Shown here in pieces: positions 53,319 to 61,906 of a stretch of 64,000 nt of DNA. Source of the DNA: Pedobacter cryotolerans (lineage in GTDB: Bacteria > Bacteroidota > Bacteroidia > Sphingobacteriales > Sphingobacteriaceae); NCBI RefSeq assembly GCF_005116475.1, contig NZ_SWBO01000008.1:119450-183449 (forward strand). The letters run 5' to 3'. A model generated the notes under the pieces. The model saw only the letters and a program-made list of their open reading frames with translations, searched no databases and was not told where the DNA came from. Made by a program: the position numbers and the translations under genes. How positions within the stretch are numbered: the first letter of the stretch is position 1; each line of letters opens with the position of its first letter.

Positions 53319-54521
53319 TTATGATTTTTCATCCTTGCCGCTTAGCTTATCGTGCTGATGTTGTCCCGGAGTTTGATCTGGCAGATAATCGCCATTACTG
53401 GAAGCGGCAAAACCTTGCTGCATATTGCGGTAAGCATTGCCCATCATATCAGCAGCCATTCCAGCTCCAGATGATGCGGTTTTCATTCCCGTACTGTTGG
53501 TACTACTAATGATGGCATTTACCTTTTGGAGGATAGCATTTCCACCACCCGCATGAACGACATAGTTTGCCACATTCGGCACAGAAAAATAGCCTATGAT
53601 GCCAATCAGCAAAAATATGAGGTAAGCCGTATCTGTTCCGCTGAAAAAGGTATCGCCCTGCTGTTCGATTTGCGAAAGATCGAGTTTTAACATATTCTCC
53701 TGTATCTTTCCCAAGATGCTTCCGAAGATATTAGCTATGGGAAGCCACAAGAATATGTTCACATATCTTGCCAGCCAAACCGTTAAGGTATTCTGAAAAC
53801 CATCGAATACCGCAAAACCAAATACCAGAGGTCCCAAAATGGCCAGAACGATCAGAAAAAACGTTCTTACGGTATTGATGCACAGTGAAGCGGCCGCATA
53901 AAGCACCTCAAAAACTTCTTTCATCCATTGCTTGATGGAATTGCGGAAGTTATAGGACTGCTTCTCCATAAAAAACTGGATATCATGCCCTAAACCATCC
54001 AATATACCTTCACTACCTTGTTCCGGAAAAGTATACTTCAACCATTTTTCACGGTCTCCACTCCCATTTTCTCCAACGTACATTTGCCAATGCTTGCTTT
54101 TTTTAATGGCCGCTTCCTTGGCTTTAAGCAAGCGTTCTATTGTTTTGTTGCTATCACTTACCATTTTTCCCGTTGCCGAAACCGTTGGTTGTAACACTCC
54201 GTTCATCATTGAAATAACCAGCGGAAATATCATGATAGCCATTCCCAATGCAAAAGGTCTGAGCAATGGGTAAAAATCTATGGGTTCGGCACTGGCAATC
54301 TGGCGCCATACGCGACTGGCGATATACCATAGCGCACCAAATCCAGCTATCCCCCTGCCCACATCGATAAGCCGACTGCATAATGGCAACATCTCGCTGT
54401 ACACCCTGTCAAGAACGGGTTGCATTCCACCCAGTGTTTCCGATATGCCCTGTGCATATGAGCCCAATGGCGAGAGCAAGGCAAATATCCCGATGCATAA
54501 CATAATTATTTTTTTCATCAC
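53319..54521 (-). CDS. traJ: Conjugative transposon protein TraJ
   Basis: 400 residues, polytopic. Signal-like start (MMKKIIMLCIGIFALLSPLG), then LCSRLIDVGRGIAGFGALWYIASRVWRQIASAEPIDFYPLLRPFALG with the family's PIDxYPLLRPF, several further hydrophobic segments (EVLYAAASLCINTVRTFFLIVLAILGPLVFGF) and a polar, Met/Gln-rich tail. TraJ is VirB6-like, a channel protein in the inner membrane. Either of the two adjacent Met codons may start it. It abuts the TraI-like gene (3 bases). Confidence 0.92.
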   Translation of the reverse strand: MMKKIIMLCIGIFALLSPLGSYAQGISETLGGMQPVLDRVYSEMLPLCSRLIDVGRGIAGFGALWYIASRVWRQIASAEPIDFYPLLRPFALGMAIMIFPLVISMMNGVLQPTVSATGKMVSDSNKTIERLLKAKEAAIKKSKHWQMYVGENGSGDREKWLKYTFPEQGSEGILDGLGHDIQFFMEKQSYNFRNSIKQWMKEVFEVLYAAASLCINTVRTFFLIVLAILGPLVFGFAVFDGFQNTLTVWLARYVNIFLWLPIANIFGSILGKIQENMLKLDLSQIEQQGDTFFSGTDTAYLIFLLIGIIGYFSVPNVANYVVHAGGGNAILQKVNAIISSTNSTGMKTASSGAGMAADMMGNAYRNMQQGFAASSNGDYLPDQTPGQHQHDKLSGKDEKS

Positions 54522-54524
54522 AGC

Positions 54525-55199
54525 TCAATTTTGGTTATAATATCTTCTGGTGGCATTGATATCCAATTTTTCTTTTTGCCTTTGTAGGTTCAGTATGCTC
54601 GCCTCTTTGTTGAAACTTCTTAAAAAGATGAGCTTATCCTGCATATCCAGAAAAATTCGGTCAATTGCCCGCAAGCGTTCATCATCGCTCATTCGTAATT
54701 TCGATGAGGTAATCACCGTTAAAAGTTCATCCAGGTTATCAATGCTCTGATCGAAAAGCCGCCCATAAATACCGGATAGGTAACTTAGTTCTTCAGGACT
54801 AAAAGTGTCGTCATTTCTGAAACGGTTGTAGGCAGATTTGTATTCTGAAATCAGCTGCTGCTGATAGGTGATGATGTCCGCAACCCTTTCATATTTCCTG
54901 ATTTCGGGATTGACCAGCATCAGACCGTCAAGGAATATCTCATGTATGGAGAAATTGCCCTGTGAAATATTTTTCACCGCATTATATCCATTGGCGACAA
55001 TGGTATATCCACGCTTCATATCTGAAAGGATATTTTTTAATTGGCTGAGCTTTTCTACATTTAGCAGGAGCTGCTGCACTTCTGTAGACTGTGCCTTTAG
55101 CTTAAAAAACGTAGATGAAAGGCAAATGACAAATAAAGTCAGCATTAAATAAAGAGTGCTTTTTACACTCTTTACTCTAATTATTCTAATTGTTTCCAT
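54525..55199 (-). CDS. TraI-like conjugation protein, paralogue 3
   Basis: 224 residues with a signal peptide-like start (STLYLMLTLFVICLSSTFF) and an all-helical body. Conserved with its two upstream neighbours: LKNILSDMKRGYTIVANGYNAVKNISQGNFSIHEIFLDGL, QSIDNLDELLTVITSSKLRMSDDERLRAIDRI and a C-terminal QRQKEKLDINATRRYY. The gene overlaps the next upstream paralogue by 14 bases. Only a periplasmic role in conjugation can be claimed, because all three carry signals and lie between TraG and TraJ. Confidence 0.82.
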   Translation of the reverse strand: METIRIIRVKSVKSTLYLMLTLFVICLSSTFFKLKAQSTEVQQLLLNVEKLSQLKNILSDMKRGYTIVANGYNAVKNISQGNFSIHEIFLDGLMLVNPEIRKYERVADIITYQQQLISEYKSAYNRFRNDDTFSPEELSYLSGIYGRLFDQSIDNLDELLTVITSSKLRMSDDERLRAIDRIFLDMQDKLIFLRSFNKEASILNLQRQKEKLDINATRRYYNQN

Positions 55200-55878
55200 A
55201 AATTTCTCTTAAATGGTTAATGGATTTTTGTTCGTTCTTTCTTTGCTGGATGAGCAGGTTTACCTCGCCTGTAAAACTTTGCACAAATACAGCTTTATCC
55301 CGCATCCTTTCATAAATACTATCCAATCTTTCTATCCGTTCATCGTCACTCATTTCCAGCCTTCCAGAAGTAATAACCAGCAGTAGTTCCTCCATGTCAC
55401 CAAGGCATTCATCGGTTACCCTATCCTTTACATCTAATATGTACTGGTTGTCAGAAAGTTTCAGTCCATCATTATCGCCAATACTTTTAAAAGCCTTTAC
55501 GATGGATATTTGCAGAGAAATAATACTGGAAACTTTTGCATTTTTTCTGATGGCAGGGTTAACGCTTTTGAGCGAGGAAAAAAAGGTGCTGTGCAAACTG
55601 AACTCGCCATTCTTTATATCCCTAACAGTACCTATTCCACTGCCGACAATATCATAGCCTTTCTTGAGGTAGCTTGCATACATCTTCAAAGCAACAAGTT
55701 GTTCGAGCAGGTATTTTTTCTGCGTTTTTTTTTGGCTAAAGAATTCGCCCCAGGTTTGACCAAAAGCGTTTGTACCTACAAAAAGTAATAGAAATACAAG
55801 CCCTAAAAGGCTGATTGGTTTCGATACAGACATACCTTTATGGCTATAACTACTTTGTTGTTGTCTATTGAATTCCAT
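55186..55878 (-). CDS. TraI-like conjugation protein, paralogue 2
   Basis: 230 residues. The same plan as paralogue 3: signal-like segment (ISLLGLVFLLLFVGTNAFGQ), MYASYLKKGYDIVGSGIGTVRDIKNGEFSLHSTFFSSL, CLGDMEELLLVITSGRLEMSDDERIERLDSIYERM and the end QSINHLREIYGNN. Start may be the Met at 55833 instead, which begins the signal peptide proper; the first Met at 55878 lies 14 bases into the upstream gene. It overlaps both neighbours by 14 bases. Confidence 0.82.
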   Translation of the reverse strand: MEFNRQQQSSYSHKGMSVSKPISLLGLVFLLLFVGTNAFGQTWGEFFSQKKTQKKYLLEQLVALKMYASYLKKGYDIVGSGIGTVRDIKNGEFSLHSTFFSSLKSVNPAIRKNAKVSSIISLQISIVKAFKSIGDNDGLKLSDNQYILDVKDRVTDECLGDMEELLLVITSGRLEMSDDERIERLDSIYERMRDKAVFVQSFTGEVNLLIQQRKNEQKSINHLREIYGNN

Positions 55879-56545
55879 ACAATTCTTTTAAAATGGTTAC
55901 CTCATCCAACGATTTTGCCCTTTGAATGCTCAACAGGCTATTTTGGGTATTGAAAGATTTTAGGTCGCTAAAGTTGGTATTCATCTGAGCGGCGGCAGCA
56001 CTGATGATTTCCAGTCTTTTGGCATCGCTCATCTGCGTTTTAAATGAATTAACCACGAGCAGGATCTGGTCTAAATTTTTGATACTTTCATCCAGTATGC
56101 CCGAATAGACTTTCTGCATGTGTTCCAGCTCATCAGCGGTGAAATGTTTATCTTTCTGGAACAAGCCCCAAGCCCATTTGTACTCATCTACAATGGCAAT
56201 CTGTTTTTCGGTCAGGTCTTTAATTCGCTTGTAATAGGCAATGGCCGATTTAACTTTCCATAGCTCTTCGTAATAATTTTTGTAGAGTTCTTTCTGCTTT
56301 TCCGTCCAATCGGCTATTTCAGTCAGCTTTAATTTTGAAAGCTGGTTTTCCAATACTTTTTGCGCATTTTGTAGCCAGATGGTTTCGTTCTGTAGGCGCT
56401 GAACCTTAAGGTCTACAGCTTTGATTACTTTTTTTACTCCTGCCTTGATGACTTCCAAAACGGCTATCTGTGCATTTGCCCCTGTGGGTATCGATACAAA
56501 TAGCGTCATGGCACTCACCGGAAGGATGACCATGTATTTTTTCAT
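55865..56545 (-). CDS. TraI-like conjugation protein, paralogue 1
   Basis: About 226 residues. Signal peptide (MKKYMVILPVSAMTLFVSIP), then a longer helical part (AVDLKVQRLQNETIWLQNAQKVLENQLSKLKLTEIADWTEKQK), then the shared signature ESIKNLDQILLVVNSFKTQMSDAKRLEIISAAAAQM and the ending SLDEVTILKELYGIQ. It is the closest of the three to the usual TraI protein of CTnDOT-type elements, also by position behind TraG. The frame runs up to 56602; the Met at 56545 starts a clean signal peptide. Confidence 0.85.
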   Translation of the reverse strand: MKKYMVILPVSAMTLFVSIPTGANAQIAVLEVIKAGVKKVIKAVDLKVQRLQNETIWLQNAQKVLENQLSKLKLTEIADWTEKQKELYKNYYEELWKVKSAIAYYKRIKDLTEKQIAIVDEYKWAWGLFQKDKHFTADELEHMQKVYSGILDESIKNLDQILLVVNSFKTQMSDAKRLEIISAAAAQMNTNFSDLKSFNTQNSLLSIQRAKSLDEVTILKELYGIQ

Positions 56546-56608
56546 AACTTTTTTGATTGCACTGATGCAGGCAAACGCACCAGTTTTGTGAATGGTTATC
56601 ATAACTGA

Positions 56609-59068
56609 TTATTGTTTATTTTTTAATTCATTTGCTAGTACCGCTATACCCTTTTGGATGCTTCCATATTGCTGCGCATACTTCTGAACCTGTAGCTTTT
56701 CGCTTTCCTCAGTGGTGTAGGCGAGATACTCGCTTGTTGATACTTCTGTTCGGTAAACCTTGCTGTACTGGCCACCGAGAGAAATAAAGACTTCCTTGTA
56801 TTTAAGCTTGGGATCATTGGCTTTGTTCATCGAAAGTATCTGCGACTTTTCCTTTTCTGTAAGACCCAAAAGTTCCTGTATGGCGTCAAACTTGTTCTGG
56901 TATTTGGATTGGTCTAATAAAATCTTACAGTCTGAATTATTGATGATGGCCTGTTTTACAATCGGCGAACTGATGATATCCTCTACCTCTTGGGTTACCA
57001 CAATGGCTTCTCCAAAATACTTTCTTACCGTTTTGAAGAGGTATTTGATGTATTCTGCCATACCCTCTTTTGCAATGGCTTTCCAGCATTCCTCAATTAG
57101 CAAAACCTTACGTATCCCCTTCAACTTTCTCATTTTGGAAATGAACATCTCCATCAGGATCAGTGTAACCACGGGAAATAATATCGGATGGTCTTTGATA
57201 TTGTCCAACTCTATTACAATAAATGGCTGATGCAATAATTCCAGATTTTCAGATGCGTTCAACAGGTAATCAAACTCGCCTCCACGGTAGTATGGATTAA
57301 GGACATACAGAAAATTATTGATATCAAAATCCCTATCTTTTACCTTACTGGTTTCCAACACCTGTACATATTCATTGCTCAGAAACTCATAAAATGTATT
57401 GAAACAAGGGAAAATATCAGGTCTGTTTGCCAGTTGGGCAAAGTAAAGCGTCAATGCATTTGATAAGGCTACATATTCCGAACGCCTGAAATTTTCATCG
57501 TCTTTTTTCCATAAGGCAAGTAATAACGTTTTAATGCTTTCCTTTTTCTCCGTGTCCAAAACATCACCTTCAGAAAGGTAAAATGGATTGAATTTAATGG
57601 GGTCGCTCTCGCTGTAGGTAAAATAATAGCCTCCTACCAGATCACACAAACCTTTGTAGCTATGTCCCACATCCACCAATACCACATGAGCCCCTTGCTC
57701 ATAGTAGGAACGAACCATGTGGTTGGTGAAAAATGATTTTCCGCTACCACTTGGCCCCAAAACAAACTTGTTCCGGTTGGTAGTAAAACCCATCCTCATA
57801 GGTTCGTCAGAAATATCGACATGTACGGGCCTACCATAAAGACGATCACCTAAACGTAATCCAAATGGACTGAGAGAAGAACGGTAGCCCGTTTCCAGAT
57901 TGAAAAAGCAGGTTGCCTGTTCTATAAAAGTGTCGAAGGTATCGTTCATAGGAAAATCGGCAGCATTTCCGGGAAGTCCAGCCCACCAGATTTGAGCTTG
58001 ACCATCGGTTTCCTGTTTGGCAACCGCATCCAACTGTGCCATTGCCGACGATACGAGATTTTTAAGGTCTCTGCTTTTTTCTTGGTCTTCCGACCATACC
58101 AATACATTGAAATGTGCCTTGATAGGTAATCGTTGCAGGGCAATTGCCTCGTTCAGAAAGTCGTTTGTGGCATCTCCTGAAATTGAATTTTCTCTCGAAT
58201 AGGCAGATAAGGATTGTAGACGGAGCTTTTTGGCTTCCAATCTTTTGATGGTTTTCTGCACATCTGATACAAAAACATATTGGCTCAAGATATGGTTGCA
58301 ATTTAAGAGTGAACCTAATGGACTTGCAAAACCAACGGAAAACTTACTCCTGTCCGTACTGTACTTATCATAATTGATACGGCTTCCGCAAAGTGCAGGC
58401 ATATTTTCCGTATCACATAAGGTGTAGAGTTCAACTTTTTTATCGCCAACTACGATCTCATCTTTCACGTGGATATCACGGATCATTGGTTGGTTATTCT
58501 TGTTCAATAAAAAGCAATATCTTTCTATAATGCCAGCTTTGTTTGCAGTTCCAGCCAACTCATCATCGTTCAAACTTTTTAGTCCAACAAATCCACTATC
58601 AGTCAGTATGCGCTCAAACTGCCCCGCACTGTCCAGAAAATCCTTAAAAAGTATAGGAGAAATGGTTTGGCTGGGTACAATGGACTTTCGCAAAATATTA
58701 CTGTATACCGAACTGGAAAGCTTTCTTTCTTTTGGTTTCTGGGTTAGGAAAATATAGCACTCATGATCCAAAAATGGTCTTTCGTTGAAGAATACCTCAC
58801 TGCTACGGGATAGGAAACTGCGATCAATAGTATAATCAGCTTTGTATTTGGTTTCGGTAAACCAGTCCTGCTTTAGGAAAATGCTGTGCTGTGGTAACAA
58901 TTTAATTGCCTTTACCCAAGTCTGGTGATACGCCTCGTAATCTCTTTCTGATAAGGTAAAGATTTCTGGAAGCTCCACTCTATAGCCAATGGTTACATCG
59001 CCATGCATCGAAATAATGGCGTTGTTCTCCACCTTGTAAATGGGCAATATGTCTTTTGCTTCTACCAT
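56609..59068 (-). CDS. traG: Conjugative transposon ATPase TraG (VirB4-like)
   Basis: 819 residues. VirB4-type N-terminal domain, Walker A in VLGPSGSGKSFFTNHM (about 445), VLVDVGHSYKGL, and Walker B in RKVLLIEECWKAIAKEGMAEY (about 650-670), followed by VVTQEVEDIISSPIVKQAIINNS. It energises pilus or channel assembly from the cytoplasmic side. It is in its usual place between TraF (4 bases upstream) and TraI. Length is normal for the family and both nucleotide motifs are intact. Confidence 0.95.
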   Translation of the reverse strand: MVEAKDILPIYKVENNAIISMHGDVTIGYRVELPEIFTLSERDYEAYHQTWVKAIKLLPQHSIFLKQDWFTETKYKADYTIDRSFLSRSSEVFFNERPFLDHECYIFLTQKPKERKLSSSVYSNILRKSIVPSQTISPILFKDFLDSAGQFERILTDSGFVGLKSLNDDELAGTANKAGIIERYCFLLNKNNQPMIRDIHVKDEIVVGDKKVELYTLCDTENMPALCGSRINYDKYSTDRSKFSVGFASPLGSLLNCNHILSQYVFVSDVQKTIKRLEAKKLRLQSLSAYSRENSISGDATNDFLNEAIALQRLPIKAHFNVLVWSEDQEKSRDLKNLVSSAMAQLDAVAKQETDGQAQIWWAGLPGNAADFPMNDTFDTFIEQATCFFNLETGYRSSLSPFGLRLGDRLYGRPVHVDISDEPMRMGFTTNRNKFVLGPSGSGKSFFTNHMVRSYYEQGAHVVLVDVGHSYKGLCDLVGGYYFTYSESDPIKFNPFYLSEGDVLDTEKKESIKTLLLALWKKDDENFRRSEYVALSNALTLYFAQLANRPDIFPCFNTFYEFLSNEYVQVLETSKVKDRDFDINNFLYVLNPYYRGGEFDYLLNASENLELLHQPFIVIELDNIKDHPILFPVVTLILMEMFISKMRKLKGIRKVLLIEECWKAIAKEGMAEYIKYLFKTVRKYFGEAIVVTQEVEDIISSPIVKQAIINNSDCKILLDQSKYQNKFDAIQELLGLTEKEKSQILSMNKANDPKLKYKEVFISLGGQYSKVYRTEVSTSEYLAYTTEESEKLQVQKYAQQYGSIQKGIAVLANELKNKQ

Positions 59069-59072
59069 TGGA

Positions 59073-59423
59073 TTAGTTTTTAAATGATGTTGTTGGAATA
59101 TTCGATTTGCTTTTGAGCGAGGTAAACAATCGTCTGGAACGGAATTTCAAGTAATTTGGAAGGCTACGTTTTGCCCAAAATTTCATCAAGCCATGCTCAC
59201 CAAAACGGTGGCTTAAGCGGAATACACCGAAAAAAAGTGTTGTTCCAAGGGTGATGATCAATGGTAATAGCACCAAAAGGCTCAGTCCAGAAATGTAGAG
59301 AATGGCAAAGCTGATGAGTAATAGAACCAGTCCTACAGCTAGATAGGCAATGTACTGTGCCTTTAAGCCTCTAAATTCTATAGGTCTGGTTACACCTTTA
59401 TTGATTTTATAAACGCTGGCCAT
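59073..59423 (-). CDS. traF: Conjugative transposon protein TraF (DUF4133)
   Basis: 116 residues with two membrane segments (about 25-48 and 50-72) and the DUF4133 signature YKINKGVTRPIEFRGLKAQYI at the N-terminus. Similar in size and layout to VirB3. It lies 2 bases after TraE and 4 before TraG in a tight operon. The C-terminal part is basic (KRSLPNYLKFRSRRLF). Confidence 0.92.
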   Translation of the reverse strand: MASVYKINKGVTRPIEFRGLKAQYIAYLAVGLVLLLISFAILYISGLSLLVLLPLIITLGTTLFFGVFRLSHRFGEHGLMKFWAKRSLPNYLKFRSRRLFTSLKSKSNIPTTSFKN

Positions 59424-59425
59424 GG

Positions 59426-59770
59426 CTATATCCCGAAAAATGATTTAAGAACAGTTGCCACTACCACCAAAAAGATACAGCTACCGAACCAGGCTGCAGC
59501 TACCTTGTTGGTATCAGGCTCTCCGGCATTCCACTTATTGAAAACTTTAATTGCCCCTATGATGCCAACAACTGCACCGATGGCATACATCAGGTCGGTT
59601 CCCGTGTCGAAATAGCCTTTTACCTTGTTGGTTGCTTCCTGTATCCCTGCATTTCCATCCTGGGCGAAAAGAGACAGACTGGTCAACAAATTGTAGATAC
59701 AAAGGGTAAATAATAGCAATAGAGACTTGCCTAAATTTTGGTTGCCGTTATTATTGGATTGACGTTTCAT
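59426..59770 (-). CDS. traE: Conjugative transposon protein TraE (DUF4134)
   Basis: 114 residues. A signal-like hydrophobic part (LLLLFTLCIYNLLTSLSLF), then the DUF4134 core GIQEATNKVKGYFDTGTDLMYAIGAVVGIIGAIKVF, KWNAGEPDTNKVAAAWFGSCIF, with two membrane helices. It is VirB2-like in position and size, the likely pilin subunit of the mating system. It heads the tra operon proper. Confidence 0.94.
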   Translation of the reverse strand: MKRQSNNNGNQNLGKSLLLLFTLCIYNLLTSLSLFAQDGNAGIQEATNKVKGYFDTGTDLMYAIGAVVGIIGAIKVFNKWNAGEPDTNKVAAAWFGSCIFLVVVATVLKSFFGI

Positions 59771-59823
59771 AATGTTTTTGATTTTACAGCTTGAGAATAA
59801 ATTTTGATGCTAATTGGTAGATG

Positions 59824-60342
59824 TTAATCCCAGAGATTTTCCAATTCTTCTTTCGAGAGGTGGAATGGGGCATGTTCAGCAATAAACTGGTTAATCTGAA
59901 CTATGCGTGGGTTGGAACCAATCTGTCCATATTTTGCCCTGACCATTTCCATCATATTGAAAAAGTCCTGTTTGTTACCGTCCTCTTTTTCCAGAATGGA
60001 AAAAATTTCTTTCAGCTCCTGAAGTACATCTGGTATTAGTCCAAGCTGTTCAGATTTGGCATTTTCATCCTCTCTAAAACTGACTTGCCCCATACTTACC
60101 GTACTCGTTCCTTCAGCTAGTTTAGAAGCGCCCAGCAGCCCATCATGTTCTTCAAATTTCTGGATAGGCTCTTCTACCTTATCTGCCCAGCGGCGAGGAA
60201 ACGGTTCTTTGAAAGGTGATCCTTTGCTAAAAAATAGGTTAAGTTCTTTACGGAAGTAAAACAGGATGATACCCGAATACCAGAGCAAGGTGAGTAGAAG
60301 TATTGCAAGCCAAAACTCCTGCCATGTAAATTGTGCCAACAT
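59824..60342 (-). CDS. ICE protein with one membrane segment, unknown
   Basis: 172 residues. One N-terminal membrane segment (FWLAILLLTLLWYSGIILFYF), then a soluble helical part (FREDENAKSEQLGLIPDVLQELKEIFSILEKEDGNKQDFFNMMEMVRAKYG) and a C-terminal FHLSKEELENLWD. Its place just upstream of TraE is where other elements have TraC/TraD-type genes, but I cannot name it. It is 53 bases from TraE on the same strand. Confidence 0.75.
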   Translation of the reverse strand: MLAQFTWQEFWLAILLLTLLWYSGIILFYFRKELNLFFSKGSPFKEPFPRRWADKVEEPIQKFEEHDGLLGASKLAEGTSTVSMGQVSFREDENAKSEQLGLIPDVLQELKEIFSILEKEDGNKQDFFNMMEMVRAKYGQIGSNPRIVQINQFIAEHAPFHLSKEELENLWD

Positions 60343-60485
60343 AAATTCTTTGCTTTTCTCCCAAGCACCATTGCATTGGGGTTTGATGAAGCAAAGTTTC
60401 TAAGCTTTCGATTTTATGTTTGGCAACCAGTTGGGTACTACCCAAAAATAAAAACACAACATCCTAATAAACAATCCATTACTAA

Positions 60486-61355
60486 TTACCTGAAATTAGG
60501 TCTAGGAACAAATTCATCGTCGTCATCTATTCTTTTATCAATAGCTGTTTTCATTTGATCGAGGTATTTGGTCTTGCTTAGCCTTTTGCGTTGCTTGATT
60601 TCAGCAAATCTCCTTGAAGGTTTACCTATCGCAATATTAAATGTCGTTTCAAATAACCTTACAATCTCAGCTATTCCGGCATTGCCGTTGTTAATTTCGC
60701 CAGTGTAATACAAACCATAGGCAAGTTCAACCAGGTTAATGGCCTCCCCTGTCCATCGGTATTCTTTTTTACCACCATTAAAATTTTCGGTAGGATTGTG
60801 AAATTCCAGTTTTGCCAGTTCTGCACACAGAAAGGTCTGGATCTTTTCCGTTGCGATAAATTTTGCCACCAGATAGTCCGCAGGTGTTGAAAAGCGTTCA
60901 TCACGTTCAAGCCTTGGTCTGAGCAGCCAGTGGGGATGCACCTCAACTTTTCTCAGGAAAAGCAGGGCATCCATGTCAGTTGCCCCTGAATGATAATAAT
61001 TGATCAACTGCTGGTTAGTGCAGCGGAAAACGCAGATCTTACGGATCTCATCTGTATAGAATTTAACCAGGATTTTCTTGCAACCACTTGGTTTCCTTAA
61101 AATAATTTCCTGTAGTGTCAAATAATAGATCTGCAAGCTACGGAACTTGGGCTTTACCGTTTTAAAGAACATAATTTCCTCTTGTTGGTCACTGAAATTT
61201 CCTTCCAGCACCAATGATTGCAACGCCTCCATGAAATGGTTCGTGATTTTCATAAAAGAGCTAGGATCAACAATTTCTCTTATGTTTTCCTGTTCCAATT
61301 GCGTTATCTTTTCCAAGAGCTCGCCTAAAAGTGTTTCTGCTACCGTTGATACCAT
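60486..61355 (-). CDS. rteC: RteC-like regulator
   Basis: 289 residues, soluble. The RteC fold pattern is visible in FFKTVKPKFRSLQIYYLTLQEIILRKP, YHSGATDMDALLFLRKVEVHPHWLL (with the D-x-x-L-F-L-R core), DYLVAKFIATEKIQTFLCAEL, YRWTGEAINLVELAYGLYYTGEINNGNAGIAEIVRLFE, and the basic end RRFAEIKQRKRLSKTKYLDQM. In CTnDOT, RteC activates excision genes. It is transcribed towards the tra operon. RteA/RteB are not adjacent, so control may differ from CTnDOT. Confidence 0.9.
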   Translation of the reverse strand: MVSTVAETLLGELLEKITQLEQENIREIVDPSSFMKITNHFMEALQSLVLEGNFSDQQEEIMFFKTVKPKFRSLQIYYLTLQEIILRKPSGCKKILVKFYTDEIRKICVFRCTNQQLINYYHSGATDMDALLFLRKVEVHPHWLLRPRLERDERFSTPADYLVAKFIATEKIQTFLCAELAKLEFHNPTENFNGGKKEYRWTGEAINLVELAYGLYYTGEINNGNAGIAEIVRLFETTFNIAIGKPSRRFAEIKQRKRLSKTKYLDQMKTAIDKRIDDDDEFVPRPNFR

Positions 61356-61906
61356 AATAAAGAAAATTGCACAGCTTGCTGCTGCTGATTAAAGATCAGA
61401 CCACGAGCGTTCAATTCAGTGCATTTGCAGCGTTAAAAGATATAAGTATGCTACATGTATATCACAAAACAAAGATTGATGTAATGAGTATTCAGTTCAA
61501 GTGGAAAGGATAACGTAAAATTTCCACCAAGATTAAAAACGTTTACCATGGCTTTGAAAGTGCAGACTATTAGATGGATTTGGATTTCTGATAAAATGAG
61601 AAATAACTAATGATATATAGCCTAGGAAACAACCATTATTGTCAGAGGATGTCTTAAATGAAGTAACCTTTAACTAAAGCTCTCAATTATTGAATGGGAA
61701 AGATCCGTAAAATTGAAAAGTTGAAAAAATTGGCAATTAGGTTGAAGAACCTTTAAAGGCTTATTTTATCCAGGCCAGATCTTGGCCTATCCATCAAAGA
61801 CTATCATTAAAAATCTTACAGCTGTCTATGATATTAAGGTTTTATTTAATTTGCATTCTGCGATACCAGTAATTTTTTATAATTTCAAAAAAATAACGCT
61901 CAAACG
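61356..61906. other. Gene-free region between rteC and the DUF900 hydrolase
   Basis: 551 bases, AT-rich, with short open frames only (for example a 20-codon one starting at about 61548) and no repeats of the core-chromosome families. Two divergent promoters are expected here. A TTTG at about 61850 lies upstream of the hydrolase gene, but no good TAnnTTTG box follows at the right distance. Confidence 0.5.

Noticed and set aside
55394..55788. Plus-strand frames opposite the TraI-like paralogue 2
   Set aside because: Shadows of the overlapping tra genes; no start context or family.
61548..61610. 20-codon frame in the gap between rteC and the hydrolase
   Set aside because: Too short, no ribosome binding site, no similarity; chance frame in AT-rich DNA.
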